Origin: Mycolicibacterium mageritense
GTDB taxonomy: Bacteria; Actinomycetota; Actinomycetes; Mycobacteriales; Mycobacteriaceae
Length of the DNA stretch: 64,000 bases
Direction: 5' to 3'
Assembly: GCF_010727475.1 (NCBI RefSeq)
Contig: NZ_AP022567.1
Coordinates: 7,874,001-7,938,000 of the forward strand
This document shows positions 25,035-33,712 of the stretch, piece by piece (position 1 is the first letter of the stretch; every line of letters starts with the position of its first letter). The notes under the pieces are model-generated. The model did not search any database and had not been told where the DNA came from. It saw only the letters and a list, made by a program, of their open reading frames with translations. The position numbers and the translations under genes were made by a program.

Positions 25035-25904
25035 CGAAGAGGACGGAAACATCATCGCGGCGGCGCCGACCGCACCGGCCAGATTGCCCAGCTTCGATGC
25101 CACAATGACAGGCTCGCAGGCGAACTCAGCGCTCCGCTGAAGCTGCCGTCGCATCGCCGTGCCGTAGAGGTCCAGGTATTGGGCCACCGATCCACCGATG
25201 ACGACGTCGTCAGGGCGAAACATGCTCAACAGCGTCGCCAGCCCCACGCCGACCCGCGCACCGAAGGTCTCGAACAGCGCACGCGCGTCGGCGTCCCCAA
25301 CCCGGGCCGCCCGGGCGATCTCCTCGGGATCTCCGCCGGCCAACGCCTCCAGTGCGGTACGCGACGCGAGCTGCTCCCAGCACGTCGTCAAGCCGCAATA
25401 GCACTGCACAGCTGGACCGTTCACCGACAGGTGCCCCAGCTCGGGATGACTGCCGTCGGCCGCGCGGTACGGGTGGCCGCGCACGAGCATGGTCACACCG
25501 ATCCCGGTGCCCAGGGTCACCATGAGCATCGCGGCACTGCCGGCCCTGGCGCCGTAACGATGCTCACCCAACGCCGCAGTGACAGCGTCGTTCTCGATGT
25601 GGCACGGCACCCCGAACCGATCAGCCATGATCGCGGCAATGGGCGTGCCGGAGTAGGCGGGCAGGGTCGCCGGGTTACGGATGATGCCGGACGAGTCGAC
25701 GGGTCCGCTTGCGCCGATGCCGATGCCTGCGATCGGTGCGTCGACCAACGAGCCGACCGAATCTATCAGGGCAGCAACGGCTTCCGTGCCTTTGGCGCCA
25801 CGCACTGTGGGTGTCGTCACATCGGCGCAGACGTGGCCCTCGGCATCGAGCACGACGATGCGCGTGCCCGTGCCGCCCAGGTCGACACCCACATAGCGAC
25901 TCAT
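25020..25904 (-). CDS. ROK-family sugar kinase
   Basis: 294 aa. N-terminal phosphate loop GVDLGGTGTRIVV, catalytic Asp in HIENDAVTAALGE, and the ROK zinc site QCYCGLTTCWEQLASRTAL (CxCGxxxCxE). It phosphorylates a sugar or amino sugar with ATP. It is the last gene of a minus-strand operon, its start overlapping the SIS gene's end by 4 bases. The C-terminal codons form part of a terminator-like hairpin. Confidence 0.87.
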   Translation of the reverse strand: MSRYVGVDLGGTGTRIVVLDAEGHVCADVTTPTVRGAKGTEAVAALIDSVGSLVDAPIAGIGIGASGPVDSSGIIRNPATLPAYSGTPIAAIMADRFGVPCHIENDAVTAALGEHRYGARAGSAAMLMVTLGTGIGVTMLVRGHPYRAADGSHPELGHLSVNGPAVQCYCGLTTCWEQLASRTALEALAGGDPEEIARAARVGDADARALFETFGARVGVGLATLLSMFRPDDVVIGGSVAQYLDLYGTAMRRQLQRSAEFACEPVIVASKLGNLAGAVGAAAMMFPSSSRADT

Positions 25905-26890
25905 AACGAGGCGGTGATCTTGCTGCCGTATGCGAAGGCTCCGGGGGTGATCCCGCGGGCACGGGCCACCGCTACCGTCAGGTGTTGCGCCACCAGTGCG
26001 CCGTGCGCCAATTGTGCAAGCAGCCCCGAGGGCCCGGGAATGTTCGGTGCCACACCGTCTGCCGTCCCCACGGTGACCACGGCCGAACCGGTCGCCAGCA
26101 GGTCAGCGGCGAGTTGGTTCAGTGGAGCGTTGTCCCGATCTCCGTTGAACAGCACGGCGGTCAGCCCAGGTCCGGCGAGTTCGAGTGGGCCATGCCTGAA
26201 TTGACCGCCGGCGTATCCGTCAGCCGGGATCTTTGCACCTTCCTTGGTGATCAATCCCGCGTACAGCGACGTCGCGGCGTGGTCGTTGAATCCGACGTAC
26301 ACGAGCCGGCTGTCAGCCGCGGCAATCTCAGCGGCCAACTCGTCGAAGAACGTCGGCACGGCGAAGCCCGCCACCGCGTCCACCACCGCGACCGCGTCAG
26401 GCCCGGGGGCGCCGGCCACGATGTCGGCCAAGAGCTGATGTGCGGCGAGGGTGTTCAGGTAGCTCTTGGTGCTGACGGTCGCCTCTGATCCGCTGTGCAG
26501 GTCGACGACGACGCCGGCCTGGCGGCCCAGCGGGCTGTCGGAGTCGTTGGTCACGCCAACAAGGGCTTCGGGCGAGACGCTGTCGAGCAACGCCACCACC
26601 TCACCGCTCGCGCCGGATTGCGACGTCATGACCAGCAGGGTGTCGGGCGTGATCAACTCGGGCGAATCGAGCAACTGCCCGCTGTCCACCCACCAGGTGG
26701 GCCGCCCGGTCGCGACGATGCGCCGCCACGTCGGTAGCGCGGCGTAGTGCGATGAGCCCATACCGGTCAGCACGATTCGGCCGTAGTCGTGGCGCAGCAC
26801 CTGCGCGAGCGCACCGGACACCGGCTCGGCCAGGAAGGCGCGCAAGGCGTCGGGCTGGTCGGCGATGTCAGATTCGAACGGGGTTGGCAC
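25901..26890 (-). CDS. SIS-domain protein (GlmS-isomerase-like / sugar-phosphate deaminase-like)
   Basis: 329 aa starting at GTG 26890, whose first base is the last base of the preceding stop. Two SIS folds: the first has LTGMGSSHYAALPTWRRI and VMTSQSGASGEVVALLD, the second LVYVGFNDHAATSLYAGLITKEGAKIPADGY and RHGPLEL. This matches the isomerase half of glucosamine-6-phosphate synthase without its glutaminase. Such stand-alone proteins deglycate or deaminate amino-sugar phosphates, which suits the ROK kinase that follows. Confidence 0.85.
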   Translation of the reverse strand: MPTPFESDIADQPDALRAFLAEPVSGALAQVLRHDYGRIVLTGMGSSHYAALPTWRRIVATGRPTWWVDSGQLLDSPELITPDTLLVMTSQSGASGEVVALLDSVSPEALVGVTNDSDSPLGRQAGVVVDLHSGSEATVSTKSYLNTLAAHQLLADIVAGAPGPDAVAVVDAVAGFAVPTFFDELAAEIAAADSRLVYVGFNDHAATSLYAGLITKEGAKIPADGYAGGQFRHGPLELAGPGLTAVLFNGDRDNAPLNQLAADLLATGSAVVTVGTADGVAPNIPGPSGLLAQLAHGALVAQHLTVAVARARGITPGAFAYGSKITASL

Positions 26891-28407
26891 TACTGCTCCT
26901 TGCTGATTTCGTTGTACACGGCGACCGCGTCGGCGGGTTTGAGACCGACGATTCCCGCCGCGATGCGGGCGCCGATCATCGCGGTCGGCAGGTTGATGTT
27001 GCCGCGGGTGATGCTCGGCATCACCGAGGCGTCGGCCACGTAGAGCCCGTCGGCACCGTGCACCGCGCCGGTGCCGTCGACGACAGCGGAGCGATCCTCG
27101 GCCGGGCCCATCTTGCAGGTGCCGGCCGGGTGGCAATAACTGGCGATGTGGCTCAGCGGATCACGCTCGGCGTTGGCCTGGGCACCGAGGACCGCGGCCA
27201 ACTCGGCATCGGCGGTCATGGCGCCCAGCAGGTCAAGCGCCTCGCCGAGCACCGCGAGATCGTGGCCCGCGGCATCGGTGCCGTACCGGTGGTCGATGTG
27301 CAGTGTCGAGTCCGCGTCTGTTCCGGTAATGCGCACCACACCTTGCGATTTGGCCCGCATGGCGCCGCCGTAGAGGCTGATCGGCGGAAGTCCGGGATGG
27401 CCGCTGTTGGCTCCGGCGACCATGAAGACGTGCATGTCGTACGGTCCGTCGTCGCAGTGTGAGGACCGTGCCCGGCCGAGGCTCTGCTCATCCGGATTCC
27501 AGTCGAGTTCGGCGAGGTCATCGAGCAGGCCCTCCTTGCCGTGGAAGTCGAGTTGCACGCAGGCGTGGTCGAGCAGGTTCTCCCCCACACCGGGCAGGTC
27601 GAGCACCGGCGCGATACCGAGTTCGCGCAGGGGCGCCGCTGCACCGACACCGGAGCGCTGCAGGATGGCCGGCGAGTGATACGCCCCGCCCGCCACCACG
27701 ACCCGGTTGGCGCGGACCACGGTGCCGCCGGTGAGCTCCACTCCGACAGCACGGGTTCCGTCGAACAGGATGCGATGCACCGGGCTGTCGCCGACCACGC
27801 GCAACCGGTCGAGATGACGCACCGGATCCAGGAAGGCGAACGCAGCGTTCCACCGCACACCATCCACGATGTTGACCGGCATCGGCCCGATTCCGGGCCC
27901 GGCCTCGACGTCGTCGAGGTCATCCGCCCACGGCAGCCCTGCCCGCACTCCGGCTTCGATGAATGCTCTTTGGGCGCTGGTCAATTCGTCGGTGCGGTAG
28001 CGCCGCACCCGGAAACTCTGGTGCACCCAGTCCAGCATCGGCACCACGAGTTCGGCATCCCAACCGGGATTGCCCTGCCTGGTCCAACCGTCGTAGTCCT
28101 CACGGGCGCTGCGCGCCGCTGTGCACCCGTTGTGCGATGAGCAACCGCCGATGATCCTGGCCCGCGGGAGGTCGAATCCCGCTCCGGCGCCGTCACGCAA
28201 AACCCAGTCGTGCGACAGCGGAATCGCCTTGGCACTGAGCATATCCGCGGGCCAGCGCCCGTCGGCGAAGCTGCCGTAGTCCGGCCCGGCTTCCAACAGC
28301 AGTACCGATTCGGTTCCCACGGCCGCGAGCATGCCGGTGAACGCGGCACCTCCGGTGCCGCCGCCGACCACGACGGTGTCGACTTCAGTGGGCAGGGTGT
28401 GGCTCAT
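26890..28407 (-). CDS. GMC-family FAD oxidoreductase (choline dehydrogenase-like)
   Basis: 505 aa. FAD-binding VVVGGGTGGAAF (residues 12-23) and the second GMC signature near GAYHSPAILQRSGVG. The C-terminal active-site segment SYCHPAGTCKMG...ITRGNINLPTAMIGARIA supplies the catalytic His and Asn. Family members oxidise alcohols, sugars or sterols. It sits between a DeoR regulator and a SIS/ROK pair, so a carbohydrate-derived alcohol is a reasonable substrate. Its stop overlaps the next start by one base. Confidence 0.87.
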   Translation of the reverse strand: MSHTLPTEVDTVVVGGGTGGAAFTGMLAAVGTESVLLLEAGPDYGSFADGRWPADMLSAKAIPLSHDWVLRDGAGAGFDLPRARIIGGCSSHNGCTAARSAREDYDGWTRQGNPGWDAELVVPMLDWVHQSFRVRRYRTDELTSAQRAFIEAGVRAGLPWADDLDDVEAGPGIGPMPVNIVDGVRWNAAFAFLDPVRHLDRLRVVGDSPVHRILFDGTRAVGVELTGGTVVRANRVVVAGGAYHSPAILQRSGVGAAAPLRELGIAPVLDLPGVGENLLDHACVQLDFHGKEGLLDDLAELDWNPDEQSLGRARSSHCDDGPYDMHVFMVAGANSGHPGLPPISLYGGAMRAKSQGVVRITGTDADSTLHIDHRYGTDAAGHDLAVLGEALDLLGAMTADAELAAVLGAQANAERDPLSHIASYCHPAGTCKMGPAEDRSAVVDGTGAVHGADGLYVADASVMPSITRGNINLPTAMIGARIAAGIVGLKPADAVAVYNEISKEQ

Positions 28408-28417
28408 GCAGTTCCTT

Positions 28418-29176
28418 CTAAGCGATATGGGGGGTGATACCGATCACTTCGAGCCCGTGGCGCTGGTCTGTGGGCAGGTTCGCGTCGGTGTAGATCTGGT
28501 CGGCGGCGTCGACGGCCGCGACCCGTGCGAAGGCCGTCTGGCCGAACTTCGTGGAGTCGCAGGCGACCATGCATCGGGTGGACGAGGCCAAGGCAGCGCG
28601 TTTCACGGCGGCGTCATCCTCGTTCCATTCGGTGATCCCGGCGTTCAGGTCGATCGCAGACGCCGTCATCACGAAGGTGTCGAATCGGTAATCGGCCAGC
28701 ATGCGTTCGGTGGCGGGACCGACCAACGACTGCTCGCCGTGCCGAATCAACCCCCCGGGCAGCATCACCCGCGTGGCGGGCGATGCGAGTAGCACGTCGG
28801 CGACGCGCGTGTTGAGGGCGCACACCGTGAGGTTTCGGCCGACGAGCTCCTCCGCGATGGCGACACCGGTCGTGCCGCCATCGAGGATGACAGTCTCTCC
28901 ATCGGACAATGCACCCGCCACGCTGAGCGCGATCGCCTTCTTCTCCTCGGCGTTGAGCCTCGCCCGCATGGCGAACGGTGGCTCGAAATTGCCGCTCTGG
29001 GTGCGTGCCGCACCCCCATGGGTGCGACGCAACAGCCCCTCATCCTCCAGCTGTGCGAGGTCGCGGCGAATCGTCATGTCCGACACCGAGAACCGTGCGC
29101 TCAGTTCGGCAATGGTCAATCGACCACGGTTGTCGAGCAGTTCCAGGATGTGGCGCTGGCGTTCGGTCGCGTTCAT
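28418..29176 (-). CDS. DeoR-family regulator
   Basis: 252 aa. N-terminal helix-turn-helix (RQRHILELLDNRGRLTIAEL then SVSDMTIRRDLAQLE) and C-terminal DeoRC phosphosugar sensor domain (ILDGGTTGVAIAEEL, CMVACDSTKFG). It lies inside the operon it probably controls, 24 bases after the permease gene and 10 before the oxidoreductase. Members respond to phosphorylated sugars; the ROK kinase product is a plausible ligand. Repeated TGTTCG half-sites upstream of the permease are candidate binding sites. Confidence 0.88.
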   Translation of the reverse strand: MNATERQRHILELLDNRGRLTIAELSARFSVSDMTIRRDLAQLEDEGLLRRTHGGAARTQSGNFEPPFAMRARLNAEEKKAIALSVAGALSDGETVILDGGTTGVAIAEELVGRNLTVCALNTRVADVLLASPATRVMLPGGLIRHGEQSLVGPATERMLADYRFDTFVMTASAIDLNAGITEWNEDDAAVKRAALASSTRCMVACDSTKFGQTAFARVAAVDAADQIYTDANLPTDQRHGLEVIGITPHIA

Positions 29177-29200
29177 GGGGGTTCGCCTATCTGTCGTCGT

Positions 29201-30625
29201 TCAGTTGACGTCGGGCAGTTCGCCGGCATTGGCCATCCAGCCGCGCTTGCCCGGTCGCAGATTACGGCCGAACAGCACGGCAACACCGAACAACAGGTAG
29301 GTCAGCGCGATGAACGGTGCGAAGGCCACCGGCGGGTCGGGCAACGGGACGATGCTCTTGTAGCCGATCGTCAGCAGTGCGGCGGTCGAGATCAGCGGGC
29401 ACACCACGAACGGCAGAATCTTGAATTCCTCGGGGTGCTTTCGCCGGAAGAAGAGAAATGCCGCGATGTTCGCGAGGATGAAGATCGGGATGTAGACGAA
29501 CGTCCCGGTGGTGCCAAGCATGTTGAACAGGTTGTACGGCCCCAGCGGCAACCCCACCAGCACCGTGATGACGATGGCGACGATCGAGGCCAGGTACACC
29601 GCGGCCACCGGAGTGCCATGGGACTCGCTGACGCGGGCCAACCGGTCAGGTAACGCCCCGGTGCGGGCCATCCCGAAGATGGTGCGCGTGGCGCTCGTGG
29701 TGCACGCGATGCAGACCCCGAGCCCCGAATTGACCAATGCGATCAGAATGATCAGCGAGCCACCGTGCCACAACCGGTCGGCGAGCACGAATGCCGGCGC
29801 GGTCGGCGAATCGGCCAGTGCGGCAAGGTTGTCAGTGCCCCAGCCGATTTGCAGACCCCAGGCGCACACGACGTAGAACAGTCCGATCAGGGCCAGCGAA
29901 CCGCCGATGGCCTGCGGCACCAGCCGCTTGGGGTCGCGGGATTCCTCGCCGACCGCGGCTGCCGATTCGAATCCGGTGAAGGCGAAGATGGAAAGCACGA
30001 TCGCGAGGAAGAATCCGGAGCCGGCACCGATGTAGCTCGGGTTGAAGCCGTCCAGGTTCACCCCTCCCGGCCCCGGATTGAACACTCCGGTCAACGAAAG
30101 ACCCAGGCCGACTGCGATTTCGAAGATCGTCATGACGACTAGGAAACGGATCGAGATGACGATACCGCGGTACGCGCACGCGAAGCAGACCACCAGGATG
30201 GCCAGCGCGTACACCCACCACGGCACCCCGATGCCGTACTTGGCCGACAGTTCGTCATGCAGCACAGCGCCGGTGAAGGCAGCCAAGGCCGCGGGCACCA
30301 CGGTGACCATGACGGCGTAGAGCCAGCCGGTGATGAAGCCCCAGCGAGGCCCGATGCCGTGGGAGATGTAGGTGTAGAAGCCGCCCGCGGACGGCAGGTG
30401 ACGGGCCAGTCCCGTGATCGGCACCGCGATGGTCGAGCACACCAGGAAGGCGGCCAGGTACGTGAGCGGCGCGGATACGCCGGCCTGGCTGGTGGCGAAG
30501 CCGATGGTGTAGAAAATGCCGAGCGTCGGCGAGATCTGCGCGATCGACTGCATCAGCACGCCGGCGAGACCGATCGAACCTTTCCGCAGGTCGGTATGCA
30601 CGACCCTTGCCTCCGTCGTTGCCAT
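29201..30625 (-). CDS. APC-superfamily amino acid/amine permease
   Basis: 474 aa with about twelve hydrophobic segments. Early signature GLAGVLMQSIAQISPTLGIF and FTGFESAAAVGEESRDPKRLVP (segment 6, the conserved APC loop) are diagnostic. The protein imports an amino acid, amine or related compound by cation symport or exchange. It heads the operon followed by DeoR regulator, GMC oxidoreductase, SIS protein and ROK kinase, so it probably imports their substrate, possibly an amino sugar or amino alcohol. Confidence 0.87.
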   Translation of the reverse strand: MATTEARVVHTDLRKGSIGLAGVLMQSIAQISPTLGIFYTIGFATSQAGVSAPLTYLAAFLVCSTIAVPITGLARHLPSAGGFYTYISHGIGPRWGFITGWLYAVMVTVVPAALAAFTGAVLHDELSAKYGIGVPWWVYALAILVVCFACAYRGIVISIRFLVVMTIFEIAVGLGLSLTGVFNPGPGGVNLDGFNPSYIGAGSGFFLAIVLSIFAFTGFESAAAVGEESRDPKRLVPQAIGGSLALIGLFYVVCAWGLQIGWGTDNLAALADSPTAPAFVLADRLWHGGSLIILIALVNSGLGVCIACTTSATRTIFGMARTGALPDRLARVSESHGTPVAAVYLASIVAIVITVLVGLPLGPYNLFNMLGTTGTFVYIPIFILANIAAFLFFRRKHPEEFKILPFVVCPLISTAALLTIGYKSIVPLPDPPVAFAPFIALTYLLFGVAVLFGRNLRPGKRGWMANAGELPDVN

Positions 30626-30648
30626 GTGGCCTCCAAGTTCACGGGATC

Positions 30649-30729
30649 GGTGTTCGCTCGAACACCATCAGTGATCATCTTCACGTGCTAGATGTTCGGA
30701 GTCAATAGTTTTGTTCGTAATCATGTTCG
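30649..30729. promoter_or_regulatory. TGTTCG repeat array, candidate DeoR operator region
   Basis: GGTGTTCG-ct-CGAACACC (30649-30666) is an inverted repeat with a two-base centre. Further direct TGTTCG copies lie at 30693-30698, 30712-30717 and 30724-30729. TGTTCG-type half-sites are known from other DeoR-family regulators such as GlpR. All lie upstream of the permease start at 30625, in a less GC-rich stretch. Confidence 0.6.
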
Positions 30730-30778
30730 GAATGTGCGATCTCTGTGTGCACTTTCCTGCTCGCGCAGCATGCGCACA

Positions 30779-30812
30779 CGAAAAAGCCCCCGCCGTAGCG
30801 GGGGCTTTTTCG
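30779..30812 (-). terminator. Strong intrinsic terminator of clpX
   Basis: A perfect 15-bp stem (CGAAAAAGCCCCCGC against its complement) closes on the 4-base loop CGTA. Read on the minus strand it is a GC-rich hairpin flanked by a T-run, 14 bases after the clpX stop. It would also end transcripts arriving from the other side. Confidence 0.9.
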
Positions 30813-30825
30813 ACTGTCCTGGGGG

Positions 30826-32106
30826 TCAGGCGCTCTTGTCGCGGCGCTCGGACCGGGAAGGCTTGCGCGGCACGATGGTCGGCAGCACGTTGTCCTGCAC
30901 GGTCTCCTTGGTGACGACCACCTTCGCGACGTCGTCGCGGCTCGGGATGTCGTACATCACCGGCAGCAGCACCTCTTCCATGATGGCGCGCAGGCCACGG
31001 GCGCCGGTGCCGCGGTGGATGGCCTGATCGGCGATGGCCTCGAGGGCGTCGTCGGTGAACTCCAGTTCCACGCCGTCCATCTCGAAGAGGCGGGTGTACT
31101 GCTTGACCAACGCGTTCTTGGGCTTCGACAGGATCCGGACGAGCGATTCCTTGTCCAGGTTGGTCACCGACGCGACGATGGGCAGCCGGCCGATGAACTC
31201 GGGGATCAGACCGAACTTGATCAGATCCTCGGGCATCACCTCGGCGAAGTGATCCTGGGTGTCGATCTCGGCCTTGCTGCGCACCTCGGCACCAAATCCG
31301 AGGCCGCGCTTGCCAACTCGGTCGGAGACGATCTTCTCCAGACCGGCGAAGGCGCCCGCGACGATGAACAACACGTTGGTGGTGTCGATCTGGATGAACT
31401 CCTGATGCGGATGCTTGCGACCACCCTGCGGTGGCACCGAGGCCTGCGTGCCTTCGAGGATCTTCAGCAGCGCCTGCTGCACGCCCTCACCGGAAACGTC
31501 GCGGGTGATCGACGGGTTCTCGCTCTTACGGGCGATCTTGTCGACCTCGTCGATGTAGATGATGCCGGTCTCGGCGCGCTTCACGTCGTAGTCGGCGGCC
31601 TGGATCAGCTTGAGCAGAATGTTCTCGACGTCCTCACCGACATAGCCGGCCTCGGTCAGCGCCGTGGCGTCGGCGATGGCGAACGGCACGTTGAGCATCT
31701 TGGCCAGGGTCTGCGCCAGATACGTCTTGCCGCAGCCCGTGGGCCCCAACATCAGGATGTTCGACTTGGTCAGCTCGACGGGCTCGGACCGCGAGTCCCG
31801 CGACTTCTCCTGCGCCTGGATGCGCTTGTAATGGTTGTAGACCGCGACGGCCAAGGTCCGCTTGGCGGTGTCCTGGCCGATGACGTAGCCCTCCAGGAAC
31901 TCACGAATCTCCGCGGGTTTGGGGAGCTCGTCGAGTTTGACGTCGTCAGCGTCGGCGAGCTCTTCCTCGATGATCTCGTTGCAGAGGTCGATGCACTCGT
32001 CACAGATGTACACGCCGGGACCGGCGATGAGCTTTTTGACCTGCTTTTGGCTCTTGCCGCAGAACGAGCACTTCAGCAGGTCACCGCCGTCTCCAATGCG
32101 CGCCAT
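30826..32106 (-). CDS. clpX: ATP-dependent Clp protease, ATP-binding subunit ClpX
   Basis: 426 aa. N-terminal zinc-binding domain CSFCGKSQKQV...CDECIDLC. The AAA+ module has Walker A GPTGCGKTYLAQ, the pore loop GYVGED, Walker B GIIYIDEVDKIA, QGGRKHPHQ (RKH loop) and sensor 2 GTGARGLRAIMEE. It unfolds tagged substrates and feeds them to ClpP1P2. As in other mycobacteria it lies downstream of clpP1-clpP2 but is transcribed separately (244-base gap) and ends at an intrinsic terminator. Confidence 0.97.
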   Translation of the reverse strand: MARIGDGGDLLKCSFCGKSQKQVKKLIAGPGVYICDECIDLCNEIIEEELADADDVKLDELPKPAEIREFLEGYVIGQDTAKRTLAVAVYNHYKRIQAQEKSRDSRSEPVELTKSNILMLGPTGCGKTYLAQTLAKMLNVPFAIADATALTEAGYVGEDVENILLKLIQAADYDVKRAETGIIYIDEVDKIARKSENPSITRDVSGEGVQQALLKILEGTQASVPPQGGRKHPHQEFIQIDTTNVLFIVAGAFAGLEKIVSDRVGKRGLGFGAEVRSKAEIDTQDHFAEVMPEDLIKFGLIPEFIGRLPIVASVTNLDKESLVRILSKPKNALVKQYTRLFEMDGVELEFTDDALEAIADQAIHRGTGARGLRAIMEEVLLPVMYDIPSRDDVAKVVVTKETVQDNVLPTIVPRKPSRSERRDKSA

Positions 32107-32350
32107 GGTGGTGAGGCCCTACTCCCTGTTCGCAGTCGGTGTTGGTCTGGTCGGATGGGTCGCTTCGAAATTCCGTCAGGTGTTACCCCGACGCTACCCG
32201 CTTGTTCCGGCGTGATGCGACCGATAATGCCGAATCGCGTCGGTGGTATTTAACTGTGTTCGCGACAACATATCCCCTGACTCGCCGCGGCGCCGTGTGT
32301 ACGGGCCACGAACTGCTGGCGTGTCGCGCCCCGACTCGCGATGCGCCGCA

Positions 32351-33010
32351 TCAGGCAGACTGCGCGGACAACTTCCGGTATTCGAGCACCGTGTCGATGA
32401 TCCCGTACTCCTTGGCCTCCTCGGCCGTGAGGATCTTGTCGCGGTCGGTGTCCTTGCGGATCTGAGCCGGATCCTTACCGGTGTGGCGGGCGAGCGTGCT
32501 CTCCATGAGGGTGCGCATGCGCTCGATCTCGGCGGCCTGGATCTCCAGGTCCGAGAACTGGCCCTGGATCACGCCCGACAACGCAGGCTGGTGGATGAGG
32601 ACGCGGGCGTTGGGCAGCGCGAGCCGCTTGCCGGGCGTGCCCGCGGCCAGCAGAACCGCGGCGGCCGACGCGGCCTGACCCAGGCACACGGTCTGGATGT
32701 CGGCCCGCACGTACTGCATGGTGTCGTAGATCGCCATGAGCGACGTGAACGAACCACCGGGCGAGTTGATGTACATGGTGATGTCGCGGTCGGGATCCAG
32801 CGACTCCAGCACCAGCAGCTGGGCCATGATGTCGTTGGCCGAAGCGTCGTCCACCTGCACGCCGAGGAAGATGATGCGTTCCTCGAACAGCTTGTTGTAC
32901 GGGTTGGACTCCTTGACGCCGAAGCTGGAGTGCTCGATGAACGACGGCAGGATGTAGCGCGCCTGCGGCTGGACGCGCGGATCCAACGACGGGTGGGTCA
33001 TATCGGTCAT
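32351..33010 (-). CDS. clpP2: ATP-dependent Clp protease proteolytic subunit 2
   Basis: 219 aa. Catalytic Ser in GQAASAAAVLLAAG, His in VLIHQPALSG, and Asp later in KDTDRDKILTAEEAKEYGIID. The longer N-terminus and the GQAASA motif distinguish ClpP2 from ClpP1. It starts within the ATGA overlap with clpP1 (33007-33010), so the two unlike subunits, which assemble into a mixed tetradecamer, are translationally coupled. Confidence 0.96.
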   Translation of the reverse strand: MTDMTHPSLDPRVQPQARYILPSFIEHSSFGVKESNPYNKLFEERIIFLGVQVDDASANDIMAQLLVLESLDPDRDITMYINSPGGSFTSLMAIYDTMQYVRADIQTVCLGQAASAAAVLLAAGTPGKRLALPNARVLIHQPALSGVIQGQFSDLEIQAAEIERMRTLMESTLARHTGKDPAQIRKDTDRDKILTAEEAKEYGIIDTVLEYRKLSAQSA

Positions 33011-33600
33011 GGCTTGACTCCGTTGATGTTGGCGCTGGTGATGATGTGGTCGACGAACCCGTACTCAAGCGCTTCCTGCGCGGTGAACCAGCGGTCGCGG
33101 TCGGAATCGGCCTCGATGCGCTCAATGGTCTGCCCGGTGAATTCGGCGTTGAGGCGGAACATCTCCTTCTTGATGACCGCGAACTGCTCGGCCTGGATGG
33201 CGATGTCGGCCGCGCTGCCCGTCACGCCGCCGAGCGGCTGGTGCATCAGGATCCGCGCGTGCGGCAACGCGTACCGCTTGCCCTTGGTGCCCGCGGCGAG
33301 CAGGAACTCACCCATCGAGGCCGCCATACCCATTGCGTAGGTGGCGATGTCGCACGGCGCCAGCACCATGGTGTCGTAGATCGCCATGCCGGCGCTGATC
33401 GAGCCGCCGGGCGAGTTGATGTAGAGATGGATGTCCTTGGTCGGATCCTCCGCCGACAGCAGCAGAATCTGCGCGCACAGCCGGTTGGCGATGTCGTCGT
33501 CCACTTGGGAACCCAGGAAGATGATGCGCTCGGAGAGCAGTCGCTCATACACCGAGTCGACAAGGTTGAGCCCCTGCCCGGCGCCACGCATGTCAGTCAC
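33007..33600 (-). CDS. clpP1: ATP-dependent Clp protease proteolytic subunit 1
   Basis: 197 aa. Catalytic Ser in MGMAASMGEFLLAAG, His in ILMHQPLGG and Asp in EADSDRDRWFTAQEALEYGFVD. The GTG at 33600 is taken as the start; an in-frame ATG three codons on (33591) is an alternative. The 112-base gap to tig contains a ClgR-type site (33699-33712), matching the known control of clpP1P2 by ClgR in mycobacteria. Confidence 0.95.
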   Translation of the reverse strand: MTDMRGAGQGLNLVDSVYERLLSERIIFLGSQVDDDIANRLCAQILLLSAEDPTKDIHLYINSPGGSISAGMAIYDTMVLAPCDIATYAMGMAASMGEFLLAAGTKGKRYALPHARILMHQPLGGVTGSAADIAIQAEQFAVIKKEMFRLNAEFTGQTIERIEADSDRDRWFTAQEALEYGFVDHIITSANINGVKP

Positions 33601-33698
33601 GACTGGATACCTGCTTTCTTCTACGTCTTTGGTAAACGCATTGGTTCTACGACGACACTAACCACTCCGGGCGGCCGTGCACTCCCGTACACGGGCGC

Positions 33699-33712
33699 GT
33701 TCGCTCACAGCG
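33699..33712. promoter_or_regulatory. ClgR-type binding site upstream of clpP1
   Basis: GTTCGC-TCACA-GCG matches the GTTCGC-N5-GCG motif described for the Clp gene regulator ClgR in actinobacteria. It ends at the base adjoining the tig stop and lies about 100 bases upstream of clpP1. Confidence 0.65.
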
